The notes under the pieces are model-generated. The model made no database searches and was not told the origin of the DNA. It saw only the letters and a list, made by a program, of their open reading frames with translations. Shown here piece after piece: positions 53,341 through 63,183 of a stretch of 64,000 bases of DNA (position 1 is its first letter; every line of letters starts with the position of its first letter). Source of the stretch: Candidatus Kouleothrix ribensis (GTDB lineage Bacteria; Chloroflexota; Chloroflexia; Chloroflexales; Roseiflexaceae); assembly GCA_016722075.1 (NCBI GenBank), contig JADKGW010000001.1:2480001-2544000 (forward strand), read 5' to 3'. A program made the translations under genes and the position numbers.

Positions 53341-54249
53341 ATGACTGCCACCGACACCGTTGTGCTGCGCCCAAACGCCGGCTGGGATCCGCGCATCCTG
53401 GTGTGCGCCTGCGGCGACCTGGTCGATGTGTTCATTGTGCTCACCGAGCGCTACGCCGTGATCATCGACACGCTGATCAACACCGCCACCGCCACCGCGC
53501 TGCTCGAGCTGGCGCGTGCGCACCAGGGCCACCGCCAGCTGCTGGCGATCAACACCCACGCCGACTGGGACCACGCCTGGGGCAACCATGTGTTCGCCGG
53601 GCCGGGCGCGCCGCAGCAGGTGCCGATCATCGCCAGCCGGCGCTGCGCCCAGCGCCTGCGTGCGCGCGACGCGCGCGCGCTGCTCGCGGCCAAGCGCGCC
53701 GACGAGCCCGGCCGCTTCGATGATGTGCAGCTTACGCCACCCACGATCTTGTTCGACGAGGCGCTGGCGATCACCGGCGGCGACCTCACCCTGCAGCTGT
53801 TTGCCACGCCCGGCCACACGCCCGATCACATCGCGATCTACATTCCGCAGATCAGCACGCTGCTGGCCGGCGACGCGGCCGAGCTGCCGTTCCCATTCGC
53901 CGAGTCGGCCGCTACGCTGCCGCAGCTGCGCGATTCGCTGGCGCGTATGGCCGCGCTCGACCCGGCGGCGGCGCTGTGCTGCCACGCGCCGGCCGATGCC
54001 GGCCCCAAGGCACTCGCGCAGAACATGGCCTACTTTGCTACACTCGAGCACCACTGCCGCGCCGCGCTGGCCGCCGGTGTGCCGGCCCACCCCGCCGCCG
54101 CTGCCGATGTCGAGGCGTTGGTCGGCTTCCCATACGATGCAGCAGTACCGATCGAGCTGGATGCCGCCGCGCTGGCGGGCTTCTACCGCCCCGGCCACCA
54201 GGCCGCGATCCGCATGATGCTGGCATACCTCGCCGAGGTGGGCTCATGA
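53341..54249 (+). CDS. metallo-beta-lactamase-fold hydrolase
   Basis: MBL superfamily member, 302 aa. The metal motif INTHADWDHAWGNHVF (HxDxDH, with Asp in place of the second His) is at about residue 76. Next come TPGHTPDHIAIYIPQ and LLAGDAAELPFPFAES. AAGGAAACGC precedes the ATG. The stop overlaps the next ATG (ATGA), which indicates coupling. A TATAAT hexamer at 53244-53249 is a probable -10 element. The substrate is unknown. Confidence 0.85.
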   Translation: MTATDTVVLRPNAGWDPRILVCACGDLVDVFIVLTERYAVIIDTLINTATATALLELARAHQGHRQLLAINTHADWDHAWGNHVFAGPGAPQQVPIIASRRCAQRLRARDARALLAAKRADEPGRFDDVQLTPPTILFDEALAITGGDLTLQLFATPGHTPDHIAIYIPQISTLLAGDAAELPFPFAESAATLPQLRDSLARMAALDPAAALCCHAPADAGPKALAQNMAYFATLEHHCRAALAAGVPAHPAAAADVEALVGFPYDAAVPIELDAAALAGFYRPGHQAAIRMMLAYLAEVGS

Positions 54250-54686
54250 CTAACCCACCCGACGGCGCGCCGCAGTGGCGCCGCGCGCTGGCCTACTGGT
54301 GGTATGCCTGGGGCCTGAGCTGGTGCTACTGGGGCATCCGCAGCGCCAACCAGTCGTTCTTCCGCGCCGGTATTCGCTCGTTCGATCGCGCGCTGCGGCA
54401 GTGGCCCGGCTTCACGCTGGTATACTACCGCCGCGGCCTGATCCGTGGGCGCGAGCTGAGCGACTACGCTGGTGCGATCGGCGACCTGACCCGCGCGATC
54501 GAGCTGGCACCGGCCTGGGCCGACCCATACCTGCAGCGCGGGCTGTTCGAGCGCTTCCATGGCCACCAGCAGGCCGCGCTGGCCGATCTCACGCGCTACC
54601 TGTCGTTGGACGGCGGTACCGCCTGGCGTGCCGAGGCCGAGCGCCAGATCGCCCAGATCCGCGCCGAGCTTGCCGCGAGCAGTTAA
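54246..54686 (+). CDS. small TPR-like protein
   Basis: A 146-aa protein with aromatic-rich N-terminal helices (WRRALAYWWYAWGLSWCYWG) and TPR-like pairs FDRALRQWPGFTLVYYRRGL and AIGDLTRAIELAPAWADPYL followed by QRGLFE. It overlaps the MBL stop by 4 bases and is followed by the MFS gene after 37 bases, so all three are probably one operon. The role is unknown. Confidence 0.75.
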   Translation: MTNPPDGAPQWRRALAYWWYAWGLSWCYWGIRSANQSFFRAGIRSFDRALRQWPGFTLVYYRRGLIRGRELSDYAGAIGDLTRAIELAPAWADPYLQRGLFERFHGHQQAALADLTRYLSLDGGTAWRAEAERQIAQIRAELAASS

Positions 54687-54723
54687 CCCACAACCCGTCA
54701 ACCTGCCAGCTGGAGAACTCTGT

Positions 54724-55929
54724 TTGCAAGCACCATCCGCCACGCCGCGCACCACCGACACGCTCACCAATGGCCAGCTCGCCGCGGTGACACTCGGCCG
54801 CCTGGCGCTGATCACCGCCTACCGGATCATCTACCCACTCCAGCCGTTCGTGGCCCAGCGCTTGCATGTCGATCTGCGCACGGTCAGCGCGCTGGTGACT
54901 GTGCAGGTGCTGGCGTCGATCGCCAGCCCGCTTGGCGGCTACCTGGCCGATACGCGCGGCGAGCGCGCGACCATGAGCATCGGCCTGATGCTGTTCTGCC
55001 TGGGCGCGGCGCTCTGCTCGCTGTCGCCATCGTTCGCCGGCTTTCTGGTGGGCTATACGCTGATCGGGCTGGCAAGCGCACTCTACCAGCCGTCGGCCCA
55101 GGCCTACCTGAGCGCGCGCACCAGCTATGCGCGCCGCGGCTGGGCGCTGGGCATATTCGAAACCTCGTGGGCGGCTGCGGCGCTCGTGGGCGTGGCCCCG
55201 CTGATGCAGCTGGTGCAGGCCACCGGCGATTCGGCCTGGTCGTTTCGGGTCATTCTGCTGGCTGGCCTGGCCACGCTCGCGCTGGTGCGCTTCGGCCTCG
55301 AGCCGGCCCGGCGCCGCAGGGTAGGCGGGCCGCCACGAACGATCGACTGGGGCGCGCTGCGCACGCCCAGTGTGCTGGGCATGCTCGGGCTGTTCTTCTT
55401 CACCGCCATGGGTGTCGATCTGATCTTTGTGGTGCAGGGCGCGTGGTCGAAGGCCAGCTTCGGCGCAACTGAAGGCCAGCTTGGCCAGGTGTTCGTGCTG
55501 CTCGCTATCGCCGAATTCGGCGGCTCGATCGGCTCGACTATGCTGGTCGATCGGGTCGGCAAGAAGCGCGCGGTGCTGACCGGCTACACGATCACGGCCA
55601 TCAGTATGGCGCTGCTGCCGCTGAGCGACGGCAGCTGGCTGCTGTTTTTGCCGCTATACTTCCTGTTCGACCTATTCTTCGAGTTTTCGATCGTCTCGGC
55701 GTTCCCGCTGGCTTCGGGCGTGGCGCCGGCCGTGCGCGGCAGCGTGATGGCGCTAAGCGTGATGATGACCGGCCTGGGCCGCGCGATCGGCTCGCAGCTG
55801 GCCGAGCCGCTCTGGCGCACGAGCGGCATCTGGGCCACCGGCCTGGTGAGCGCGGCCGCCGCGCTATTGGGGGTGACGCTGTGCCTGCTGTTGGTGCGCG
55901 AGGCCGAGGGCGCCCCGGCAGAGCAGTAG
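54724..55929 (+). CDS. MFS transporter
   Basis: Major facilitator superfamily permease, 401 aa, about 12 membrane segments: for example VSALVTVQVLASIASPLGGY followed by LADTRGERA (the loop 2-3 motif), GFLVGYTLIGLASALYQPSA, FVLLAIAEFGGSIGSTMLVD and VMALSVMMTGLGRAIGSQLA. A TTG start at 54724 is supported by TGGAGAACTCTG (spacing about 8); no ATG or GTG fits. The substrate is unknown; drug or sugar efflux is plausible for this type. Confidence 0.88.
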   Translation: MQAPSATPRTTDTLTNGQLAAVTLGRLALITAYRIIYPLQPFVAQRLHVDLRTVSALVTVQVLASIASPLGGYLADTRGERATMSIGLMLFCLGAALCSLSPSFAGFLVGYTLIGLASALYQPSAQAYLSARTSYARRGWALGIFETSWAAAALVGVAPLMQLVQATGDSAWSFRVILLAGLATLALVRFGLEPARRRRVGGPPRTIDWGALRTPSVLGMLGLFFFTAMGVDLIFVVQGAWSKASFGATEGQLGQVFVLLAIAEFGGSIGSTMLVDRVGKKRAVLTGYTITAISMALLPLSDGSWLLFLPLYFLFDLFFEFSIVSAFPLASGVAPAVRGSVMALSVMMTGLGRAIGSQLAEPLWRTSGIWATGLVSAAAALLGVTLCLLLVREAEGAPAEQ

Positions 55930-56091
55930 CGAGTTCGCCGAGGCATGCGCTGGCGCTCTGATATCAACGTCTGCCGCCCGCGCCAGCCAGCGTCGCGTGG
56001 GAGCGCGGCGGCTGCAGCCCATATTTAAGCACGACACACAAAGGCACGCAGGGGTTCAAACGCTGCGTGCCCTGCGTGGTGAGGCGGGCAT

Positions 56092-56385
56092 CTACGGGAA
56101 GAAGGCCTCGGGCGGCAGCGGGAACACACCTTCGACGCGCACGTGCAGCCAGGCGCCCTCGCGCCGCACCTCGGCGACACGCGCCTGCACGCGCCGCTCG
56201 CCATCACGCCAGCGCACTATGTCGCCCTGGCGAATATCGATCCACTCCGGCCGCATATAGGCGCCGGCAAAGTCGATTGCAAAACCCTCGCGGCTCAGGC
56301 TATCGACGGGCAGCTCGGTATAGCGCCGGCCATAGCCGCGTCGCTCGACATCCACGGTCAAATACGGTCGTTCCATTCGATCCAT
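56092..56385 (-). CDS. 97-aa hypothetical protein, 5' region interrupted by an insertion sequence
   Basis: Begins MDRMERPYLTVDVERRGYGR and contains YTELPVDSLSREGFAIDFAG and GDIVRWRDGERRVQARVAEV. It looks like a small beta-rich domain; the family is not recognised. AGAGAACC precedes the ATG at 56385, only 17 bases from the insertion sequence end at 56403. The IS therefore separates it from its original upstream DNA. Confidence 0.55.
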   Translation of the reverse strand: MDRMERPYLTVDVERRGYGRRYTELPVDSLSREGFAIDFAGAYMRPEWIDIRQGDIVRWRDGERRVQARVAEVRREGAWLHVRVEGVFPLPPEAFFP

Positions 56386-56397
56386 TGGTTCTCTGCA

Positions 56398-56402
56398 TGT
56401 CA
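56398..56402. repeat. target-site duplication, left
   Basis: TGTCA directly outside the left end of the insertion sequence; identical to 57899-57903. Confidence 0.85.
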
Positions 56403-57898
56403 CCTAGATTTGGCCCCAATTGATGGCGATGTGCTGGGGCCGTAGGCGCACATCCAAGCTACGGGCGAGATTGCGGACGCGTGGGGCGCGTTGGTTCAGC
56501 ACCACTTCCACAATCCGCCCACGGGCATTGTGGACGAGAAAGCCGCTGATATGGAAGATATCGCGCACCATCCGTTTGAGGCCATAGCGGCGCAGCTTGG
56601 GCTCGTGATCGCTCAGCCACTGGCGCGCCCAGACGATCACGTTATGGGCCAGGCTGCCCAGCAGCGTGAGCATCTGTTGCGCGGCGAACCGCTTCTTGCT
56701 CCGTTTCGTCAGGCCGATGCCCTGCTTGTCGTCCTTGAAGCTCGTCTCGACCCCACCACCACGCATGTCGTAGCACTGCACATACGCCAGCAGTACCGCC
56801 TGATGGTCCAAGACCTGCGCCTGGGGCTGGTTCGTTTCGGCAATCACATCAGCCGCCAGCAGGGTCGTGATGATCACCGCATACTCCCACTGCCCGTTCT
56901 TCTGCTTCCAGCGGACGGCGATCCGCCCGACCGGACGCACGTATTCGGGCGCGGGCGTCGCCACCCACCCGACCTGGCGTCCTGCGATCTGCGGGTCATC
57001 GATCCATTCCGTCACGCTCACGCCCAGCTTGCGCGCCCGCTGGCGCGAGTAATCTTTGGTGAGGATGTGATAGCCGCGCGCCAACGCCCAGTTGATGTCG
57101 TCGATACTGCCGCCGCCCGAGTCGATGCGCAGGATGGTGCGCTGGCGTTTGGCCTCGTCCAGCTCCAGCACTTGCTCGGCCGCGTTGACCAGGGGATCAG
57201 CGCTTTGGTCAGCCCGACCGTGCCCGCAAAGAGTTGATCGGTCACAATCTCACCATAGCGACTGGCCAGCACGCGCCCGAGCTGGCGCCCGCGGCGGTTG
57301 CGCTGGTTGGCGAAATAGCCTTTGGTGGCCAGCGCGGCTTTCGAGCCACAGGGCATGCCGCTCAGATCGACATCCAGCAATTGGTACTGGCGGGCGTAGG
57401 CATGCCGATAGCCCCGGCTGTGCTGGCGATAGATGATGGTCAGTGCCGCCGTCAACTGCTGCACGTTGGTCGCGGTGCAGGCGTTCAATGTCGCCTGAAT
57501 GCTCGATTGCTCGGCACAGGCCTCCCGGCCAAACGCCTCCTGCAAGGCGCGATCGCTCCGCAGCAGCGTATTGGCCTCCACGATGCCGTGGGCACCGGCC
57601 AGAATGGTGACCAAGGCATCAGTCAGTTTGTCCATGGGCGTATGGATGACCGTCTTCTGCACAATCTTCACCTGTTCCCGCACCGGCACCAAGAAATCGA
57701 TCTGCCGCAGATACAGCCCCAATGCAGCCAGCGATGCGACAGGCGTAAAGGTCGTGGTCGGCGCCGTGGTAGACTGGGCCATGATGAGCCTCCTTTTTCG
57801 TGACGGTGAAATCCCGAAAAGGTATGGCTCATCATGCATTTTTCTGCAACCGCATTACGCCCAGCGGCATCGTGTCGCCAATTGGAGCCAAAACTAGG
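56403..57898. mobile_element. insertion sequence, 1,496 bp, IS4/IS1380-like
   Basis: Terminal inverted repeats CCTAGATTTGGCCCCAATTG (56403-56422) and CCTAGTTTTGGCTCCAATTG (57898-57879, minus strand) match at 18 of 20 positions. They are flanked by the 5-bp duplication TGTCA. A single leftward transposase reading frame, broken by a frameshift, fills the element, and its stop codon lies inside the left terminal repeat. IR beginning CCT and 4-5 bp duplication fit IS1380-like elements, but family assignment is tentative. Confidence 0.92.
56404..57782 (-). pseudogene. DDE transposase, frameshifted
   Basis: Starts at 57782 (AAAGGAGGCTCATC before ATG; MAQSTTAPTTTFTPVASLAA). The first acidic residue is in YQLLDVDLSGMPCGSKAALA. 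Near the CCCC run at 57192-57195 the reading frame changes: after TVGLTKALI the protein sense continues in the -1 frame as PLVNAAEQVLELDEAKRQ. The second Asp is then in RTILRIDSGGGSIDDINWAL, and the Glu in CYDMRGGGVETSFKDDKQGI. The second frame runs to TAG at 56404-56406. The frameshift is either a mutation (element dead) or, less likely, programmed. Confidence 0.85.
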
Positions 57899-57903
57899 TG
57901 TCA
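57899..57903. repeat. target-site duplication, right
   Basis: TGTCA directly outside the right end of the insertion sequence; pairs with 56398-56402. Confidence 0.85.
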
Positions 57904-58090
57904 CCGAGCATTGCACATATGCCGCAGCGTGCCGGGGATTATACCACGTCTCTGGTTTTGGCTCTGCAGTGCGTCGCCCAGAATGGCCTGTGGGTGAGCT
58001 ACCGCATGTCATACCATATCGAGTCATACGTACCGGCCGTGCTCAGGACTGTTGGTATATTGAGCTTGAAATACTTTGTGACGTATACTA

Positions 58091-58120
58091 TTAACAGCAC
58101 GTTTCAGATCCACCTATACT
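58091..58120 (+). promoter_or_regulatory. promoter of the hybrid histidine kinase gene
   Basis: TTAACA (58091-58096), 18 bp, TATACT (58115-58120), 26 bases before the ATG at 58146, with GGAG between. Confidence 0.6.
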
Positions 58121-58145
58121 ATACATTTTTGGAGTCCACGTCGAC

Positions 58146-59864
58146 ATGCCAAACCTGTTCGAACCCCATATCATTCAAATCCAGCCCCGCTCGTCAGCGA
58201 CGCTGCCCCGCCAGCGCCACGAGCGGGGCGATCTGCTTGCCGTAGTGCTGCGGATTATCCATCAGATTGCTCAGATCACCGATATCGACACACTGCTCGA
58301 AAGCGCTGCGGCCGAGATCGCCCGCGCATTCGATTACCCCTCGGTTGGCCTGCTGCTGGCCGATGGTGACGTGCTTGTGGGTCGCGCCGCTGCTGGCGCC
58401 GACGCACGCCTCGCGCCGCAGCACCTGATTGCGCGCACCAGCCCGGCGGCTATGGCCTATACCCACGCGCGGGCCATGTTCAGCACCGATCTCAGCGACT
58501 CGGCCGTGTCGACGAGCTGCCCGAGCGCGCGCTACGCCTGCGCCGCGCTGCCGCTGCTGGTTGGCGGTAGCGCGATTGGCGTGCTCGAGCTGCGCAGCGA
58601 TCAGCCCAACCGTTGGCGCGGCGCCGAATGCGAGGCGCTGCTGGCATTAGCCGACCAACTCGCGCTGCTGATCGATAGCGCCCGGCGCCATCGCCGTGAA
58701 CTCGACCAGATGGCCGCCGCGCTGGCCGAGGCGCAGGAGCGCACGCTCCAGGCCGAGAAGCTACGCGCGATTGGCGAGCTGGCCTCGGGTGTGGCCCACG
58801 ATTTCAACAACCAGCTGGCGATCATCCTCGGCCACATGGAGTTGGTCAAGACGCCCAGCTCGCCATACTTCGAGCGCTCACGCCGCGCGATCATCCAGGC
58901 CGCGCAAGATGGCGCGCAGACCGTGCAGCGCATCCAGGCGTATGTGCGCACCAGGCCCGAGCAGTATACTGCCAGCGTCGATCTGGCCGAACTGGCCGAA
59001 GATGTGGTCAGCCTGACCCGGCCACGCTGGCACGCCGACAACCTCGCCAGAGGTGTGACCGTGACTGTCGCGTGTGCGCTGGGTGCGGTGCCGCCGGTGC
59101 TGGGCAATGCCGCCGAGCTACGCGAGATCGTGACCAACCTGATCCTCAACGCAGTCGACGCCATGCCGCAGGGCGGGCACCTGAATATCGCGACCGGCGT
59201 GGACGGCGAGATCGCCTGGCTCGAGGTGCGCGACACTGGCCACGGGATCTCGGCCGAGGTGCGCGCGCGGATCTTCGAGCCGTTCTACACCACCAAAGCC
59301 AACCGCGGCACCGGCCTGGGCCTGGCGGTGTCGCGCAGCATCGCGCTGCGCCACAACGGCGACCTGACTGTCCAGAGCACGCCCGGCCAGGGTAGCTGCT
59401 TTCGGCTAGAGCTGCCGGTGGCCGCGCAGCTGCCAGCGCCCCAGCCGGCACGGCCAGCCCCGGCGCTCAGCCAGATTACACCACTGCGCATTCTGCTGGT
59501 CGAAGATGATCAGGCCGTGCGCGAGACGCTGACACAGCTGCTCAAACTCGATGATCACACAGTGACTGCCTGCGGCGACGCCCATACTGCGCTCGCACAG
59601 CTGCGTGCCGGCACGTTCGACGTGATCTGCTTCGACCTGGGCCTGCCAGGCATGACCGGCTGGGAGCTGCTCAGGCAGGCCCGCGCGATTACCACTGAGC
59701 TGACGACCGTGCTGATCAGTGGCTGGGGCGCACAGATCGATCTCGACCAGGCGCGCGCGCGCCAGATCGATTTCGTTGTGCCGAAGCCGATCGATCTGGA
59801 CGCGCTGGCGCGCGCGCTGTCTGCTGCGGCTGAGCGCGTGCTGGCGCGTGGATCACAAGCCTGA
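58146..59864 (+). CDS. GAF - histidine kinase - receiver hybrid signalling protein
   Basis: Cytoplasmic hybrid kinase, 572 aa. GAF domain about 35-180 (IDTLLESAAAEIARAFDYPS, AALPLLVGGSAIGVLELRSD). A short coiled coil leads to HisKA with phospho-His in ASGVAHDFNNQLAIILGHME (about 218). HATPase boxes: N (EIVTNLILNAVDAMPQGG), G1 (VRDTGHGIS), F and G2 (FEPFYTTKANRGTGLGLAVS). The C-terminal receiver has ILLVEDDQAVRETL, phospho-Asp in VICFDLGLPGMTGWE (about 497) and the conserved Lys in VVPKPID. This DFNN-type kinase with terminal receiver usually passes phosphate on or self-limits; no partner gene is adjacent. Confidence 0.92.
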   Translation: MPNLFEPHIIQIQPRSSATLPRQRHERGDLLAVVLRIIHQIAQITDIDTLLESAAAEIARAFDYPSVGLLLADGDVLVGRAAAGADARLAPQHLIARTSPAAMAYTHARAMFSTDLSDSAVSTSCPSARYACAALPLLVGGSAIGVLELRSDQPNRWRGAECEALLALADQLALLIDSARRHRRELDQMAAALAEAQERTLQAEKLRAIGELASGVAHDFNNQLAIILGHMELVKTPSSPYFERSRRAIIQAAQDGAQTVQRIQAYVRTRPEQYTASVDLAELAEDVVSLTRPRWHADNLARGVTVTVACALGAVPPVLGNAAELREIVTNLILNAVDAMPQGGHLNIATGVDGEIAWLEVRDTGHGISAEVRARIFEPFYTTKANRGTGLGLAVSRSIALRHNGDLTVQSTPGQGSCFRLELPVAAQLPAPQPARPAPALSQITPLRILLVEDDQAVRETLTQLLKLDDHTVTACGDAHTALAQLRAGTFDVICFDLGLPGMTGWELLRQARAITTELTTVLISGWGAQIDLDQARARQIDFVVPKPIDLDALARALSAAAERVLARGSQA

Positions 59865-60059
59865 GCCGGCTGTGCCAAAACCTACGCACGCTAGGAGGAT
59901 TTGCCGCGCCAAGCGCAAATGAACAAACTGATCGCCGGATAGAGGAAAAGATTAAGAAACTGTTAGTCGGCGGTATCACGCGCTCGAGTAAGATACAGAG
60001 CAGACTGGCGCAATGGCGCACTCGTGCCTGCCTATGCCAGAGATTGCCAGGAGCTCGAG

Positions 60060-63000
60060 ATGACGCGTGTGGCGATGCCGCTATTGATCCTGATGGTTGC
60101 ACTGGCGGCCGTAGTTGCCGGCCGCCCGGCCGTGCTGAGCGCCGCCAACCAGAATGTCGGGTATGTCGACTTCTCGTTCGGCAGCGCGCCAGGCACCGAC
60201 CCGACCGCCGACAAGCCGCAGAGCAAGCTCTGGCATAACGACGGACTGTGGTGGGCGATCATGTTCCACACCGGCAGCGGCACCTGGCATATCTACCGGC
60301 TCAGCTGGCCCGACCAGTGGATCGACACCGGGACTGTCGTCGATACGCGCCCGACTTCGCGCGCCGACGTGCTGTGGGACGGCACGAAGCTATATGTCGC
60401 CGCGCTGGTGCGCTTCGGCAGCGCATCACAACAGGGCCTATTCTCACGCTTCAGCTACAGCCCGGCCACCCAGGCCTACACACTCGACAGCGGCTTCCCG
60501 GCCACCATGATGACCGGCAGCGCCGAGACGCTGGCCATGGACAAGGACTCGACTGGCCAGTTCTGGATCACCTACACCCAGGGCAGCAAGGTCTATGTCA
60601 ATCGTACCACCGGCAGCGACACCAGCTGGGGCACGGCGTTCGTGGTGCCTGGCCCTACCAGCGCCACCAGCCTGAACGCCGACGACATCTCGTCGCTGGT
60701 GGCCTACACCGACCAGGACGGCAGCAGCATCGGCGTGCTGTGGAGCAACCATAATACACCTTCGTCGATGTATTTCGCGCATCACCGCGACAGCGACGCC
60801 GACGATGTGTGGCAGCCGATCGAGCAGATCTACACCGCCACATGCGCAGCCGACGACCACATCAACCTCAAGTCGCTCCAGTCCGACTCCAGCGGCACGC
60901 TGTTCGCCGCAGTAAAAACCTCGTTTGGCGACAGCGGCTGCGGCAATACCGGCAGCGACCCGCTGCTGCGCCTGGTGGTGCGCAAGCCGAATAATACCTG
61001 GCAGGTCACCACGTTCGGTGCAGTCTCCGACCAGCATACCCGCCCGATCGTGCTGCTCGACACCACCAATCGCAAGGTGTATATGTTCGCCACGGCCCCG
61101 ACCAGCTGCGGCGTGATCTACATGAAGTCGACCAGCATGGACAACCCGAGCTTTCCGGCCGGCAAAGGCACGCCATTCATCAGCAGCAGCACCTACACCT
61201 GCATCAACAACGCCACCTCGACCAAGCAGACGGTCAGCGCGGCCACCGGGCTGGTGGTGCTGGCCAGCGACGAGAGCAAGAAGTTCTACCTGCACAATGC
61301 CATCGCGCTGGGCGCGCCGCCGCCCGATACCACGGCGCCAACCGTAACGGGCCGCGCGCCCGTGGCCGGTGCCGCCGATGTACTCGCGAGCACCAGCGTG
61401 ACCGCGACATTCAGCGAGGCGGTGAATGGCGTGAGCGCCGGCAGCTTTACGCTCACGCCGTCGGGTGGTGTGGCCGTGGCTGCAACCGTAACGTACGACT
61501 CAGCCAGCCGCACTGCCACGCTCCAGCCTGGCGCGCTGCTGGCGCCTAACACCAGCTACACCGCAGCGCTGGCACCGGCAATCACCGATAGCGCCGGCAA
61601 CCCGCTGGCCGCGACCAGCTGGAGCTTCACCACCGCGCCGCCTGATCTGACCGCGCCGAGCGTGACGGCGCAGAGCCCGGCCCCTGGTGCGGCCGATGTA
61701 GCAGTGGGCGCGAACCCGACGGTCACATTCAGTGAGGCCGTAGCGGGCGTGAGCGGCGCAACCTTCACGCTGAGCGGGCCGGCCGGCGCGGTGCCTGCAA
61801 GCGTCAGCTACAACCCGGCCAGCCGCACCGCGACGCTGGTGCCAGGCGCGCCGCTGGCGGTGAGCAGCAGCTACACCCTCAATCTGGCCGCCGGGATCAC
61901 CGACCTGGCCGGCAACCCGCTGGCGCCGCTGAGCTGGAGCTTCAGCACCGCCGCACCACCGCTGGTAGCGCTGCAGAACGGTGGCTTCGAGATCGACGCC
62001 AACAACGACGGCCGGCCCGACGTGTGGACCAGCAACGCCAAGTTTACGCGCAGCAACGCGCTTGGGCCGCACGGCGGCAGCTACGCCGGTCGCTTCTTCG
62101 CCAGCGATAACTCGGGCGTGACGATCAGCCAGAACGTGGGCAACCTGATCCCTGGCGTCGCATACAGCTTTAGCGCGTGGACGAACATCCCGGCCACGGC
62201 CGACGCGTTCACGCTGCGCTACGAGCTGCGCTGGCTCAATGCCGGCGGCGGCACGATCAGCACCAGCGCGATTGCCACATTAAGCGCGGCGACCGCCGGC
62301 TGGGTTCAGAGCACGCAGTCGCTTACGGCGCCGGCGAGCGCCGCCTCGGCGCAGGTGCGCATGATCGTCAGCAGCCTGAACGCCACGCTGTATGTCGATG
62401 ATGTGTCGTTCGGCAATACGCCACCGCCGGCCGACACGACCGCGCCGGTGCTGGCCGGGCGCACACCGGCTAGTGGCGCGACTGGTGTAGCGGCCGGAGC
62501 AAGCGTAAGCGTAACGTTTACCGAAGCAGTGGCAGGTGTGAGTGGCACGACCTTCACGCTGAGCGGGCCGGCCGGCCTGGTAGCTGCGACGGTGAGCTAC
62601 AACTCCGCGAACAACACCGCCACGCTGACGCCGGCCGGCGCACTGACACAGGGTGCTACCTACACCGCCAACCTGGCCGCCGGGATCGCCGACCTGGCCG
62701 GCAACCCGCTGGCGCCGCTGAGCTGGAGCTTCACGATCGCCGACACGACCGCGCCGACGGTCACCGAGCGCACGCCAGCGCCGGGCGCGATCGGCATCAG
62801 CACCGCCACAAATGTGGTTGTGGTCTTCTCCGAGGCGCTCAACGCCGGCACGATCAACGCCAGCAGCGTCACGCTGAGCGGGCCAGGCGGGCCGGTGGCC
62901 GCAACGGTGAGCTACAACCCGGCCACGCGGATGGTTACGCTCCAGCCGGCCGCCGCACTGGCACCAGGTGCGGCCTATGTCGTCACGCTCAGCAGTGCGA

Positions 63001-63110
63001 TTACCGACCTGGCCGGCAACCCGCTGGCGCCGTTGAGCTGGAGCTTCGGCACCAGCAGCGCGCCCGCGCCCCCCCCGCACACAATCTTTCTGCCGCTGGC
63101 CGCTGAGTAG
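60060..63110 (+). CDS. secreted protein with four SbsA-like Ig domains
   Basis: Exported protein, 1,016 aa. The signal peptide MPLLILMVALAAVVAGRPAV runs to LSAA. Residues about 30-420 look like a beta-propeller or sialidase-like fold (LWHNDGLWWAIMFHTGSGTW, KLYVAALVRFG, YVNRTTGSDTSWG, YFAHHRDSDADDVWQPIEQI). Then Ig-like (Big_5) domains begin DTTAPTVTGRAPVAGAADVL, DLTAPSVTAQSPAPGAADVA, DTTAPVLAGRTPASGATGVA and DTTAPTVTERTPAPGAIGIS. A carbohydrate-binding-like module (NGGFEIDANNDGRPDVWTSN) comes after the second. AGGAG sets the ATG at 60060. It is likely a surface adhesin or glycan-binding protein. Confidence 0.88.
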   Translation: MTRVAMPLLILMVALAAVVAGRPAVLSAANQNVGYVDFSFGSAPGTDPTADKPQSKLWHNDGLWWAIMFHTGSGTWHIYRLSWPDQWIDTGTVVDTRPTSRADVLWDGTKLYVAALVRFGSASQQGLFSRFSYSPATQAYTLDSGFPATMMTGSAETLAMDKDSTGQFWITYTQGSKVYVNRTTGSDTSWGTAFVVPGPTSATSLNADDISSLVAYTDQDGSSIGVLWSNHNTPSSMYFAHHRDSDADDVWQPIEQIYTATCAADDHINLKSLQSDSSGTLFAAVKTSFGDSGCGNTGSDPLLRLVVRKPNNTWQVTTFGAVSDQHTRPIVLLDTTNRKVYMFATAPTSCGVIYMKSTSMDNPSFPAGKGTPFISSSTYTCINNATSTKQTVSAATGLVVLASDESKKFYLHNAIALGAPPPDTTAPTVTGRAPVAGAADVLASTSVTATFSEAVNGVSAGSFTLTPSGGVAVAATVTYDSASRTATLQPGALLAPNTSYTAALAPAITDSAGNPLAATSWSFTTAPPDLTAPSVTAQSPAPGAADVAVGANPTVTFSEAVAGVSGATFTLSGPAGAVPASVSYNPASRTATLVPGAPLAVSSSYTLNLAAGITDLAGNPLAPLSWSFSTAAPPLVALQNGGFEIDANNDGRPDVWTSNAKFTRSNALGPHGGSYAGRFFASDNSGVTISQNVGNLIPGVAYSFSAWTNIPATADAFTLRYELRWLNAGGGTISTSAIATLSAATAGWVQSTQSLTAPASAASAQVRMIVSSLNATLYVDDVSFGNTPPPADTTAPVLAGRTPASGATGVAAGASVSVTFTEAVAGVSGTTFTLSGPAGLVAATVSYNSANNTATLTPAGALTQGATYTANLAAGIADLAGNPLAPLSWSFTIADTTAPTVTERTPAPGAIGISTATNVVVVFSEALNAGTINASSVTLSGPGGPVAATVSYNPATRMVTLQPAAALAPGAAYVVTLSSAITDLAGNPLAPLSWSFGTSSAPAPPPHTIFLPLAAE

Positions 63111-63147
63111 GCAACCACCTGGCGAAACTGGATACGCCACCCCTTGC

Positions 63148-63180
63148 CCCCGCTCCCAGTGTTGGGAGCGGGGGATTCTT
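63148..63180 (+). terminator. intrinsic terminator after the Ig-like protein
   Basis: CCCCCGCTCCCA (63148-63159), loop GTGT, TGGGAGCGGGGG (63164-63175), then ATTCTTGTT. It is the same element as at 49840-49871. Confidence 0.8.
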
Positions 63181-63183
63181 GTT

